This document shows, in pieces, positions 27,773 through 36,420 of a stretch of DNA of 49,773 nt. This DNA comes from Bacteroidota bacterium (GTDB taxonomy: Bacteria > Bacteroidota > Bacteroidia > JACCXN01). Within the stretch, counting starts at the first letter, position 1. Each line of letters starts with the position of its first letter. Under the pieces are notes generated by a model, which did no database searches, had not been told where the DNA came from, and was given only the letters and a program-made list of their open reading frames with translations. Where the stretch lies: NCBI GenBank assembly GCA_013696965.1, contig JACCXN010000019.1, positions 1 to 49,773 on the forward strand, read 5' to 3'. The position numbers and the translations under genes are program-made.

Positions 27773-30196
27773 ATGAACATCAAAATAAAATTATTCCTAT
27801 TTACTTTAACAGTAATTTTTTCAGCTAATGTGGTAGCACAGGAGAAGATGAGATCATATAGTGTTGATAAGGAACTCACTCCAAGAGAGCATAATATTGA
27901 TATGAAGCATATGCGCCTAGAGGTTGAGTTTGAGCCACAAATAGGCCTTGTTAAAGGCAAGGTAACTCATTTTTTTCAACCCATACAGTCCCAGGTTGAT
28001 TCAATATTTCTTGATGCCCCGGGAATAACAATTAAAGAGGCAAATTTAAATGGCAAAGCTGTTACTTTTAAAATGAATCCCCAGGGAATTACCATTTATC
28101 CCAAACAACCATTAAAATGGGGCACAAATGACAGCCTAACCCTTGTTTATGAAGCTTATCCCCGCAAGGGAATTTATTTTATTGGTTGGAACGATCCGAA
28201 TAATTTAAGTCGTAAACAAATTTGGACTCAGGGTCAGGGAATCGATAACAGACATTGGATACCTTGTTACGATGAATCAAACGATAAACTTACCACGGAG
28301 ATAATTGTGAATTTCAATGCCAGGTATAAGGTATTATCAAACGGGATAAAATTAGGGGAGAAAGATAATGGCAATGGCAATAAAACATGGCATTACAAAA
28401 TGTCAAATCCTCATGCTACTTACCTGATTATGCTAGGAATTGGTGAATATGCTATTAAACAAAAACAATCTGAATCAGGTGTTCCAATGAATTTTTGGTA
28501 TTATCCTGAATGGGAAGATCGGTTTGAGCATGCATATAAGTATAGTGAGCAGATGATGGACTTTTTTGAAAAAGAAATAGGTATCCCTTATCCATGGGAA
28601 TCCTATTCACAAATTCCCGTTCAGGATTTTATGTATGGAGCAATGGAGAATACTACAGCTACTTTGTTTGGCGATTTTAGTTTTGTGGATTCCCGTTCCT
28701 ATTTAGATAAAAATTACGTTGGCACAAATGCTCATGAACTTGCTCACCAGTGGTTTGGTGATATGATAACCGCCAGAACTTCCTCTCATCTATGGCTTCA
28801 GGAGAGCTTCGCTACCCATTACAACATGATGTTTGAGCGAGTAGTTTTTGGCCAGGATCATTTTGACTGGAAAAGAAGAAATTCAGAAAACTCTGCCCTT
28901 GCTGCATCAAAAAAGGATAAATTACCCATTGCCCACAGTGAGGCAGGTACTTCAAGATGGTATCCAAAAGGAGCTGTAGTGCTGGAAATGCTTAAATACG
29001 TAACAAGCCGTGAATCCTTTAACAAATCAATTAAACATTATCTTGAAAAACATGCCTACAAAAATGTGGACTCAAATGATTTGCTAATTGCCTTTCATGA
29101 AACCCTTGGCTTGTCCCTTGACTGGTTCTGGGATCAATGGATTTATAAAGGAGGAGAACCAAATTACTCTGTTTCATTCAGGGAAATTAAATTAGCTGCT
29201 GGTGAGGCTTTTTCTGAATTTGATATAACTCAAATACATGAAACAAATGATAAGACAGGTTTATTTAAAATGCCCTTTGTATTTGAAGTGCATTATTTAG
29301 ATGGTTCAAAAGACAGCCAGAGAATTTGGATTGAGAAACAGCAACACACAATTAGAATAGGAAATCCCAAAAACAAAAAAGTTGCTTTTGCCTTGTTTGA
29401 CCCAAATAACCAAGTAATAAAACAGGTGTCTTTTCAAAAAACAACAGAAATGCTGAAAATTCAGGCCCTAAAAGCTCCCTTTATGCTTGATAGGTATGAT
29501 GCCGTTGTGGCCTTAAGGAAAATTTCTGTGGACCAAAAAATTGACTTATACAATCAAATTTTTAAGACTGAGAAATTCCATGCAGTTAAGTCCGAAATAA
29601 TTTCACAAATTATTAATGCTGATGATAAAACAAGTACTGGTTTAATTATAGCAGCATTAAAGGATAGGGATGCAGAGGTAAGGCAAAGTGTAATTCAGAA
29701 TACTACTAAATTACCTCTTGTATTATTAAAGGATTATGAACAGCTACTGATGGATTCTTCCTATGATATCCAAGCTCTTGCTTTAGAAAAACTATGCGAA
29801 CAATTTGTTGATAAAAAGGCCGGATATCTTAAATTAACCGAAGGTTCTTTTGGAACAAGAGGCTTAAATGTTAAAGTTAAATGGCTGGAAATTTCAGCTC
29901 CATTGAATAAAAAGCACTTGGATGAATTAGTTTCATTGACTTCAAATTCTTATGAATTTATTACAAGATCAAATGCCATGGCAGCTTTAAAAAGGTTAAA
30001 CCATTTTGATTCAGTTTTAATGGAAAATCTTTTTGAGGCTTCTTTTTCACCGAACAGGAAGTTAAGCGGGGCTGCATTAGAATGTTTAAAACATTTTTGC
30101 AATCAGTCAGTTTGTAAGAATATGGTTGCAGTTTATATTGAACAAAATAAATGGGAAGATCACCGAAAGGATATAGCAAATGGGATTTTGAATTAA
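27773..30196 (+). CDS. M1-family metallo-aminopeptidase with C-terminal helical repeats
   Basis: 807 residues with a signal peptide (LFLFTLTVIFSANVVAQ). M1 signatures: GAMENTTA (289-296), zinc site HELAHQWFGD (His321, His325) and the third ligand in HLWLQESFATHY (Glu344), 18 residues after the second His. The N-terminal beta domain is normal. After about 600 residues a helical HEAT-like segment follows (AALKDRDAEVRQSVIQNT, SSYDIQALALEKLCEQF). It removes N-terminal amino acids from peptides, probably in the periplasm. Bacteroidota M1 enzymes with HEAT repeats are common. The gene is alone, with its own promoter box. Confidence 0.93.
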   Translation: MNIKIKLFLFTLTVIFSANVVAQEKMRSYSVDKELTPREHNIDMKHMRLEVEFEPQIGLVKGKVTHFFQPIQSQVDSIFLDAPGITIKEANLNGKAVTFKMNPQGITIYPKQPLKWGTNDSLTLVYEAYPRKGIYFIGWNDPNNLSRKQIWTQGQGIDNRHWIPCYDESNDKLTTEIIVNFNARYKVLSNGIKLGEKDNGNGNKTWHYKMSNPHATYLIMLGIGEYAIKQKQSESGVPMNFWYYPEWEDRFEHAYKYSEQMMDFFEKEIGIPYPWESYSQIPVQDFMYGAMENTTATLFGDFSFVDSRSYLDKNYVGTNAHELAHQWFGDMITARTSSHLWLQESFATHYNMMFERVVFGQDHFDWKRRNSENSALAASKKDKLPIAHSEAGTSRWYPKGAVVLEMLKYVTSRESFNKSIKHYLEKHAYKNVDSNDLLIAFHETLGLSLDWFWDQWIYKGGEPNYSVSFREIKLAAGEAFSEFDITQIHETNDKTGLFKMPFVFEVHYLDGSKDSQRIWIEKQQHTIRIGNPKNKKVAFALFDPNNQVIKQVSFQKTTEMLKIQALKAPFMLDRYDAVVALRKISVDQKIDLYNQIFKTEKFHAVKSEIISQIINADDKTSTGLIIAALKDRDAEVRQSVIQNTTKLPLVLLKDYEQLLMDSSYDIQALALEKLCEQFVDKKAGYLKLTEGSFGTRGLNVKVKWLEISAPLNKKHLDELVSLTSNSYEFITRSNAMAALKRLNHFDSVLMENLFEASFSPNRKLSGAALECLKHFCNQSVCKNMVAVYIEQNKWEDHRKDIANGILN

Positions 30197-30243
30197 ACTG
30201 AAGAAAATATTTTTTTTATTTTTGCAAATCTTAGCAATGAATT

Positions 30244-30276
30244 GAGGTCTGAGAAACCTCCTTGTATTTTTTTAAA
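30244..30276 (+). terminator. weak hairpin with T tract between the aminopeptidase gene and gcvT
   Basis: GAGGT ... ACCTC (5-bp stem, 9-nt loop) followed by CTTGTATTTTTTT. It could end the aminopeptidase transcript or act in the gcvT leader. The sequence does not match the glycine riboswitch. Confidence 0.4.
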
Positions 30277-30356
30277 TGATTTTAATCAACATTTTTTAAT
30301 ACTTTTTTAACACATATATTCGGAAGATATACTTCTACTAACCTTTTATATTTAAA

Positions 30357-31439
30357 ATGAAAAAAACAGCATTATACGATAAACATGTGGCTCTTGGAGC
30401 TAAAATGGTTCCTTTTGCAGGATATGAAATGCCAGTTCAGTATTCAGGTGTTATTGATGAACATTTAACTGTGCGCCAAGCCATTGGTGTATTTGATGTT
30501 TCACATATGGGAGAGTTTATATTAAAAGGGGATAATGCACTTGATCTTATTCAAAGGGTTACCAGCAATGATGCTTCCATGCTTGTTGATGGTAAAATTC
30601 AATACTCCTGCCTGCCAAATGATAAAGGTGGAATTGTGGATGATTTATTAGTTTATAGGATAGAAGCCAATACTTATATGTTGGTTGTAAATGCTTCAAA
30701 CATTGAAAAAGATTGGAATTGGATTAAAAAACACAACACAGCGAATGTAGAAATGAAAGATATTTCTGAAGAAACATCCTTGCTTGCTGTTCAGGGTCCT
30801 CTTGCTGCACAGGCGCTTCAAGGCCTTACCGATTTGGATTTGAAAAACATGGCTTATTATACTTTTGCAAAAGGTAGATTTGCCGGTGTTGATAACGTTT
30901 TGATTTCTGCAACCGGATATACAGGGGCCGGAGGTTTTGAAATTTATGTAAAAAATGAGGATGCACCCAAAATTTGGGATGCTGTAATGGAAGCTGGAAA
31001 AAAATATGGTATTAAACCAGCAGGGCTTGCATCAAGAGACACTTTAAGACTTGAAATGGGATTTTGCCTTTACGGCAATGATATTGATGATAACACCTCC
31101 CCAATAGAAGCAGGTTTGGGGTGGATAACTAAATTTACAAAATCCTTTACTAAAAGTGAGGATTTTTTAAATCAGAAAAATACCGGTGTGGCTCAAAAAC
31201 TAATAGGTTTTGAAATGGTAGATAGAGGCATTCCGCGTCATGATTATGAAATTATTGATGTAACTGGTAAAACAATAGGAAAAGTAACCTCCGGAACTCA
31301 ATCCCCCTCACTCAGTAAAGCAATCGGAATGGGTTATGTGGAATCCTCGTTTGCTAAACCAAATACTGAAATATTTATTAAAATCAGGGACAAAGCAATT
31401 AAAGCCACAGTTGTTAAATTGCCTTTTTTTAAGAATTAA
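30357..31439 (+). CDS. gcvT: glycine cleavage system T protein (aminomethyltransferase)
   Basis: 360 residues, the normal length. GcvT passes the methylene group from the aminomethyl-lipoyl H protein to tetrahydrofolate and releases ammonia. Motifs: [40 protein letters not shown] with the folate-contacting Asp, [22 protein letters not shown], and the C-terminal barrel ([25 protein letters not shown]). The P and H genes are not nearby, as is usual in Bacteroidota. comB starts 18 nt downstream, so the two are probably one operon. Confidence 0.96.
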   Translation: MKKTALYDKHVALGAKMVPFAGYEMPVQYSGVIDEHLTVRQAIGVFDVSHMGEFILKGDNALDLIQRVTSNDASMLVDGKIQYSCLPNDKGGIVDDLLVYRIEANTYMLVVNASNIEKDWNWIKKHNTANVEMKDISEETSLLAVQGPLAAQALQGLTDLDLKNMAYYTFAKGRFAGVDNVLISATGYTGAGGFEIYVKNEDAPKIWDAVMEAGKKYGIKPAGLASRDTLRLEMGFCLYGNDIDDNTSPIEAGLGWITKFTKSFTKSEDFLNQKNTGVAQKLIGFEMVDRGIPRHDYEIIDVTGKTIGKVTSGTQSPSLSKAIGMGYVESSFAKPNTEIFIKIRDKAIKATVVKLPFFKN

Positions 31440-31457
31440 CCTTTAATATTAATTATA

Positions 31458-32198
31458 GTGACAACAAAGCATTCGTTAGAAGTTTGTTTTTCCCCTGTTT
31501 CCTATCCCTTGTTTAAAAATGATAAGGCAATAGTTGTTGTTATTGACGTTTTTAGAGCAACATCAGCCATTTGCACTGCACTTTTTCATCAAGCCGCTTC
31601 AATTATTCCGGTTGCAACAGTGGAGGAAGCACAAGCATATAAATCAAAAGGATTTATAGCTGCCGCAGAACGGCACGGTGAAGTTGTACCTGGATTTGAA
31701 CTCGGAAATTCACCTTTCAGTTATATGAATGAGGAAATAGTGGGTAAAACAATAGTTCTAACAACAACAAATGGTACCCAAGCAATTGAGGTTTCAAAGG
31801 ATGCATACAAAGTGGTAATCGGATCTTTTCTTAACCTTTCTGTTTTAGCCCAGTGGTTGATTAAACAGGATCGTGATGTAGTTTTGTTGTGTGCCGGATG
31901 GAAAAACAAGTTTAATCTTGAAGATACTTTGTTTGCAGGGGCTGTGGCAGAAAAATTATTTTTATCAGGAAATTATTCCAATGCTTGTGATACAACCCAA
32001 GCCGCATTGCATCTTTATACTTCAGGTAAAAATAATCTGTTTAAATTTCTTGAATATTCATCGCACCGTAAAAGGCTTGAAAAACTCAACCTGGAAAAAG
32101 ATATCATGTATTGTTTAGAACTGGACATTGCCCCCGTTATTCCCATACTTAAAGGCAAGGAAATCGTTAAATTGCAACCTGTTTTTGAAAATATATAA
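31458..32198 (+). CDS. ComB-like 2-phosphosulfolactate phosphatase
   Basis: 246 residues from GTG 31458 (no ATG fits the N-terminus). ComB signatures: VVVIDVFRATSAICTAL (the DVFRATS metal/phosphate loop), AAERHGEVVPGFELGNSPF, LTTTNGTQAI and LLCAGWKNKFNLEDTLFAGA. ComB was defined in methanogen coenzyme M synthesis, where it dephosphorylates 2-phosphosulfolactate. Bacteroidota do not make coenzyme M, so the actual substrate here is unknown; a sulfolactate or cysteate route linked to sulfonolipids, or a different acid phosphatase activity, is possible but unproved. Close spacing to gcvT suggests co-transcription. Confidence 0.85.
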   Translation: MTTKHSLEVCFSPVSYPLFKNDKAIVVVIDVFRATSAICTALFHQAASIIPVATVEEAQAYKSKGFIAAAERHGEVVPGFELGNSPFSYMNEEIVGKTIVLTTTNGTQAIEVSKDAYKVVIGSFLNLSVLAQWLIKQDRDVVLLCAGWKNKFNLEDTLFAGAVAEKLFLSGNYSNACDTTQAALHLYTSGKNNLFKFLEYSSHRKRLEKLNLEKDIMYCLELDIAPVIPILKGKEIVKLQPVFENI

Positions 32199-32296
32199 TT
32201 GAAATTATAGAATTAATAGGCGGGTATTTTAGCTGTTGGGTTAAAAAAAGATCCACATAGAAGAGTAAACATAATTTGAATAATACACCTGTTTTT

Positions 32297-33289
32297 ATGA
32301 AAAAGAAGCTGTTCTATGTTTTTTCCTTAGCATTTATGCTGTTTTTTTTAAGTTATGGTGTGCTTTATTCCTGGGGTTTTTTTGCTCATAAACGCATCAA
32401 CAGGATAGCAGTTTTTACCCTTCCTCCAAATATGATTGGTTTTTATAAACACCATATTGAATTTGTTACCGAACATGCAGTTGACCCTGATAAAAGAAGG
32501 TATGCAGTTGAAGGTGAAGCAGAAAGGCACTTTATTGATGTGGACAGATATTATAAATATGGTGACAATCCTTTTGAGGTTATTCCCAGGAAATGGAAAG
32601 ATGCAGTTGCTAAATTCTCAGAAGATACACTAAGGGCAAACGGTATTGTTCCCTGGCACATTGATGTTATGGTAAGAAGACTTACTGATGCTTTCAGGGA
32701 GGAAAATGTAAATAAGATTTTAAGAACTTCAGCGGATCTTGGCCATTATATTGGAGATGCCCATGTTCCTTTGCATACCACTGAAAATTACAATGGCCAG
32801 TTAACCAATCAAAAAGGGATTCATGGTTTTTGGGAATCAAGACTTCCTGAACTTTATTCTGATAATTACGATTTTTTCGTTGGCAAGGCAAATTATATTG
32901 AGGATCCATTGGAAACAGCATGGAATATAGTAAAGGCAAGTTTTGCAGCCAAAGATTCTGTTTTATTGTTTGAAGCAGAATTAAATGAAACATTTCCTAC
33001 GGATAAAAAATATAGCTTTGAAAACAGAGGGGCAACACTTATGAAAGTATATTCTGCAGAATATTCAAAGGCTTATGATCAAAAGTTAAATGGTATGGTA
33101 GAAAGACGTATGCGGCAAACCATTATTATGGTTGGAAGTTATTGGTACACTGCATGGGTAAATGCAGGACAACCAGATTTAAAACGTTTACTTGACAAGG
33201 AAACTACCGATCAGTTAAAAAAACAAATTGCAGAGGAGGAAGAAATGTGGAAGACAGGCAAGGTGAAAACTACGAAAGAACACGAATAA
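32297..33289 (+). CDS. zinc-dependent phospholipase C / S1-P1 nuclease-like protein
   Basis: About 330 residues from ATG 32297; a TTG seven codons upstream would spoil the signal peptide (MKKKLFYVFSLAFMLFFLS). The mature protein begins with a Trp-Gly-x-x-AH motif (WGFFAHKRINRIAV), in which the N-terminal Trp and His usually bind zinc. Further His/Asp ligands are in AERHFIDVDRY, LGHYIGDAHVPLHTTENY (HxxxDxHxPxH) and HGFWESRLPEL. This ligand set is that of the phospholipase C/P1 nuclease superfamily; lipid or nucleic acid as substrate cannot be separated from sequence. It is exported. The next gene begins 4 nt after its stop, indicating an operon. Confidence 0.85.
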   Translation: MKKKLFYVFSLAFMLFFLSYGVLYSWGFFAHKRINRIAVFTLPPNMIGFYKHHIEFVTEHAVDPDKRRYAVEGEAERHFIDVDRYYKYGDNPFEVIPRKWKDAVAKFSEDTLRANGIVPWHIDVMVRRLTDAFREENVNKILRTSADLGHYIGDAHVPLHTTENYNGQLTNQKGIHGFWESRLPELYSDNYDFFVGKANYIEDPLETAWNIVKASFAAKDSVLLFEAELNETFPTDKKYSFENRGATLMKVYSAEYSKAYDQKLNGMVERRMRQTIIMVGSYWYTAWVNAGQPDLKRLLDKETTDQLKKQIAEEEEMWKTGKVKTTKEHE

Positions 33290-33293
33290 AAGG

Positions 33294-34211
33294 ATGAATT
33301 TATTATTTTACATCTGCCTGCTTTATTTTACTCTTTTATTTGGGAAATGCAATGAGGTTATTGAAGTGGCCTATACTAAGGTTAATTCAGGCCCTCGTTT
33401 CGAAAAAGCAAAAGAAATGGGTGCCCTTGAAAACCCTGAAATAAATGAGGCATCGGGAATGGTAGTTAGCAGGAGTAATCCTGATTTAATATGGGTACAC
33501 AATGATAGTGGTGATAAATCAAGACTTTTTTTGATTGATTTTTATGGCAGGCATAAAGGCGTTTTCAATATAAAAAAAACTGAAAATAGAGATTGGGAAG
33601 ATATTGCAATAGGACCAGGCCCTGAGAAGGGAGTAAATTATATTTATGTTGCCGATATAGGTGATAACAACGATTTAATAGAGATAAAACAGATTTATCG
33701 TTTCCCTGAACCGGATCTTAATATGCATAATTATTTCCCTATTAAATCAAATGTGCGTGATGCTCAAATAATTTCTTTTCGTTTTCCTGATGGTAATAAA
33801 GATGCTGAAACAATTTTTGTTGACCCCAATTCTGCTGATATTTTTATTGTTTCTAAAAAAGAGGCGGCTGTTAATGTCTATTTGGCCTCTTATCCACAAT
33901 CCTTATCAGAGGTTATAACCTTGGAACATGTTACAACAATAGACATACAGCAAGCTGTAGCTGGTGATATATCGGTAGATGGCAATGAAATACTCATAAA
34001 AACCTATACAGATATTTATTATTGGCAAAGAAAAGAGAAGGAAACAATTCAAAAGGCCCTTAAGAGAACTCCACGAAGATTGCCTTATTTTGTTGAACCA
34101 CAAGGAGAGGCAATAGCTTGGAAGGTTGATGCCTCAGGCTATTTCACACTAAGTGAAAAAGTAGGAGATGAAATACCAAAGTTGTATTTTTATGAAAGGA
34201 TTAAAAAATAG
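33294..34211 (+). CDS. exported beta-propeller-like protein of unknown function
   Basis: 305 residues. A hydrophobic N-terminus (MNLLFYICLLYFTLLFGKC) serves as export signal; Cys19 is preceded by Lys, so a lipobox is doubtful. The body holds ENPEINEASGMVVSRSNPDLI, WVHNDSGDKSRLFLID, NRDWEDIAIGPG, YIYVADIGDNND and a final PQGEAIAW ... GYFTLSEK. Regular strand pairs of this kind suggest a six-bladed propeller resembling the SdiA-regulated/phytase-like folds. No catalytic residues are recognised. It starts 4 nt after the phospholipase-like gene, and an AAAGG immediately precedes the ATG, so it likely shares its transcript and perhaps its substrate. Confidence 0.65.
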   Translation: MNLLFYICLLYFTLLFGKCNEVIEVAYTKVNSGPRFEKAKEMGALENPEINEASGMVVSRSNPDLIWVHNDSGDKSRLFLIDFYGRHKGVFNIKKTENRDWEDIAIGPGPEKGVNYIYVADIGDNNDLIEIKQIYRFPEPDLNMHNYFPIKSNVRDAQIISFRFPDGNKDAETIFVDPNSADIFIVSKKEAAVNVYLASYPQSLSEVITLEHVTTIDIQQAVAGDISVDGNEILIKTYTDIYYWQRKEKETIQKALKRTPRRLPYFVEPQGEAIAWKVDASGYFTLSEKVGDEIPKLYFYERIKK

Positions 34212-34260
34212 AAGATCTTTTGCTTAAAAAATTACTAGGGCTAAAATCAAGAATTAATTT

Positions 34261-34794
34261 CTAATAAGATTCATTCAATTCATTTACCTCAAGGTTGTAT
34301 TTTTTGGCATAAAGACTTACCTCTTTTTCGAAATTGATATAATACTCATTTTCCCTGTCATAAATAGTTGTAAGTATTTCCTCTATTTTATCTGATACCT
34401 CTTGTGATAATTCATTTTCTGATTCTATTAATTGAATAATCCGGCTATAATCTTTTTCGGCAACTGTGGTATAGAAGTTCATGATTTCGAGCAATGAATT
34501 TTTGAATGTTTCATTGCCGTCAAAAGCAGGCCTCTCACTTATTTTTTTTCTTGTTTCCAGGGTTATAGAAATAAGTTCAGCATACAATGCCTTTATTTTT
34601 TCATTATCAGCAACAAAAAGAGCTTCCTCGAAATCGAGCATTTTTGTAATTACCGGATCAATTGATGTTGCCAAAAAATCATTGTACTCAATTGCATCTT
34701 CTTTATTAACTACAGCATTTTCTTTAACGGATTCATTACAGGAAATTATAGTGAAGCAAAAAAGAAAAGCAGAGAGAATGATTAGTTTTTTCAT
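34261..34794 (-). CDS. small helical lipoprotein of unknown function
   Basis: 177 residues. The lipoprotein signal is clear (MKKLIILSAFLFCFTIISCNES, Cys19). The mature part is charged and almost wholly helical (DFEEALFVADNEKIKALYAEL, LLEIMNFYTTVAEKDYSRII, VSDKIEEILTTIYDRENEYYINF), so a four-helix bundle is likely, resembling the LIC11966-type surface lipoproteins. No enzymatic motif. Its promoter box TAGTTTTG lies about 29 nt upstream on the minus strand. It is monocistronic. Confidence 0.7.
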   Translation of the reverse strand: MKKLIILSAFLFCFTIISCNESVKENAVVNKEDAIEYNDFLATSIDPVITKMLDFEEALFVADNEKIKALYAELISITLETRKKISERPAFDGNETFKNSLLEIMNFYTTVAEKDYSRIIQLIESENELSQEVSDKIEEILTTIYDRENEYYINFEKEVSLYAKKYNLEVNELNESY

Positions 34795-34822
34795 TTTTTT
34801 AATATTTGGTTTGATGTGTTTA

Positions 34823-34830
34823 CAAAACTA
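34823..34830 (-). promoter_or_regulatory. -7 promoter box of the helical lipoprotein gene
   Basis: On the minus strand TAGTTTTG, an exact TAnnTTTG match, 28 nt before the start codon at 34794. Confidence 0.5.
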
Positions 34831-34880
34831 AATTAACCTTTAATTCAGAAAAATGTATAGATTAAACAAAAAAAGACGGT

Positions 34881-35795
34881 TTATTCCATGAATGCCTGCC
34901 ATAAAATAATGCTTCTGTCATCTCCGGTAGTTATAAGTTTCCCTGTTTCTTTTTCCCACATTAATCGGTTTACAGAATTTAAATGCCCCTTACTGCTTTT
35001 ATTATCAAGTCGTTTAATTAAATCGAAACTCTCAGCATTCCATATTTTAACCGTCTTATCCCGACTGGCTGTTGCCATAAGTTTTTTATCCGGGCTAAAT
35101 CCAATACTGTATATGGCATAATTGTGGGCTGGAATGGTTTGTACCAATTCGTAATCCTGTTTAATATCCCAAATGTTAACAATGGCATCCCTACCACCGC
35201 TTATTAATAAATTTTTATCAGGATGAAAACATATAGCATTAGAAGATAAATTATGAGCAGTAATTGTATTTTCCTGTTTAAATGTAAGGGTGTTAAAAAT
35301 TCGAACGGAGCCATCACCACAGGCAACAGCCAATAGAGATTCATCGAGATTTAAATTAAGCTGCCTTGCTTTTTCTGGACAAAGTTTAATTTGTACAGTA
35401 TAATAATCATCCATGCTAACAATAGCAATTGAACCGTCAGAGGAGGCAGTATAAAAGCAGTTGTTTTTTTTGGAATATTTAATGTCAAAAACAGAGGCTT
35501 TATGCAGTTGCAAAAGTTTTATTTCTTTTTTTTGAATATAATCTACTATATGAACTCCCCCTATACCATTTCCAATTAAAAGAATTTTCTTTTCCCTGAT
35601 AAATTCAACAGAATAAACGGCAGTTTCAATTTTTACTGCAATTTTTGCCTTTTCTGTATTTTCCATATCCCATTCTGCTACTACACCATCACTGCTGCCG
35701 GAAAAGAAAATATTAGAGGTTGGACCCTCACAAAGTCCATATACAGAACTAGAGTGACCAGTTAATTGTGCCAGTTTTTGAATTGAAAATCCCAT
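34881..35795 (-). CDS. WD40-repeat protein
   Basis: 304 residues forming about seven WD40 blades, enough for one closed propeller: LTGHSSSVYGL ... VVAEWD, LLQLHKASVFDI ... SIAIVS, TITAHNLSSNAICFHPD ... IVNIWD, TIPAHNYAIYSIGFSPD ... TVKIWN, and GHLNSVNRLMWE ... SIILWQ. The GH and WD dipeptides are typical. There is no signal peptide, so it is cytoplasmic, presumably a protein-interaction scaffold; the partner is unknown. The promoter box TAACTTTG lies 22 nt upstream on the minus strand. Confidence 0.88.
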   Translation of the reverse strand: MGFSIQKLAQLTGHSSSVYGLCEGPTSNIFFSGSSDGVVAEWDMENTEKAKIAVKIETAVYSVEFIREKKILLIGNGIGGVHIVDYIQKKEIKLLQLHKASVFDIKYSKKNNCFYTASSDGSIAIVSMDDYYTVQIKLCPEKARQLNLNLDESLLAVACGDGSVRIFNTLTFKQENTITAHNLSSNAICFHPDKNLLISGGRDAIVNIWDIKQDYELVQTIPAHNYAIYSIGFSPDKKLMATASRDKTVKIWNAESFDLIKRLDNKSSKGHLNSVNRLMWEKETGKLITTGDDRSIILWQAFME

Positions 35796-35816
35796 TCCCC
35801 TTTTCCTGTTTTATAC

Positions 35817-35824
35817 AAAGTTAA
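35817..35824 (-). promoter_or_regulatory. -7 promoter box of the WD40 gene
   Basis: TAACTTTG on the minus strand matches TAnnTTTG, 21 nt before the start codon at 35795. Confidence 0.5.
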
Positions 35825-35904
35825 TTATTGCAAATTTATTCATTTATTTAATTACTGATTTCCACGATTAATATTGTTTAAATAAATTCAAAGAATCCTC
35901 TAAC

Positions 35905-36300
35905 AAAAATCCTTTGCGACTTTGGGTTATATAAACTTTGCGCTCTTTGCGTGAATATTTTTTTATAATTTTTTCATTCCTTTCCGTAAATATTTTTCAC
36001 TCCTTGCAGCTTTAAGCAAAAATTCTTTGCGACTTTGCGTAAATTTAACCTTTGCGCTCTTTGCGTGAATATTTTTTTTATAATTTTTTCATTCCTTTCC
36101 GTAAATATTTTTCACTCCTTCCAGCTTTAAGAAAAAACCCTTTGCTACTTTGCGTAATTATAACCTTTGCGCACTTTGCGTGAATATTTTTTCATTCCCT
36201 CCCCTAATTATTTTTCACTCCCTGCAAACTCCATGTAAAAACCCTTTGCGACTTTGCGTAAATTTTAACCTTTGCGCTCTTTGCGTGAATATTAAATTTT
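35905..36300. repeat. four tandem units of a TTTGCG-rich repeat upstream of htpG
   Basis: Each unit holds CTTTGCGACTTTGCGTAA and, after about 6 nt, CCTTTGCGCTCTTTGCGTGAATATT, followed by T-rich spacer with CATTCCTTTCCGTAAATATT. The GTGAATATT phrase recurs at 35951, 36065, 36180 and 36285, i.e. periods of 114, 115 and 105 bp. Units two and three are nearly identical. It fills the gap between the divergent WD40 and htpG genes. There is no open frame across it. Confidence 0.85.
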
Positions 36301-36356
36301 CTCATTCTCTGTGTACCTGGAATTCTAATTTACCGCCACTTTGTCAGTTTTTTTCC

Positions 36357-36373
36357 TTGGCACAAGTTTTGGA
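36357..36373 (+). promoter_or_regulatory. sigma-54-like promoter of htpG
   Basis: TTGGCACAAGTTTTGGA. It matches the -24 element TGGCAC exactly, and the -12 element in spacing (GG, 10 nt, then GG where the consensus has GC). It lies 48 nt before the htpG start. I recall similar TTGGCAC ... TTGC sequences upstream of chaperone genes in this phylum. The imperfect repeat CCGCCACTTTGTCAG just upstream (36332-36346) could be an activator site. rpoN is not in the window. Confidence 0.55.
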
Positions 36374-36420
36374 AATCAGCAGCGTTATATAAATAGTGTA
36401 AATTTTAAAAAGAAAATACA

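Noticed and set aside
30197-30356. Glycine riboswitch before gcvT
   Set aside because: The leader has only a short GAGGT/ACCTC hairpin and none of the conserved glycine-aptamer GGAGAG core.
35905-36300. CRISPR array
   Set aside because: The periods are 105-115 bp, the spacers are not unique, and no cas genes are present.
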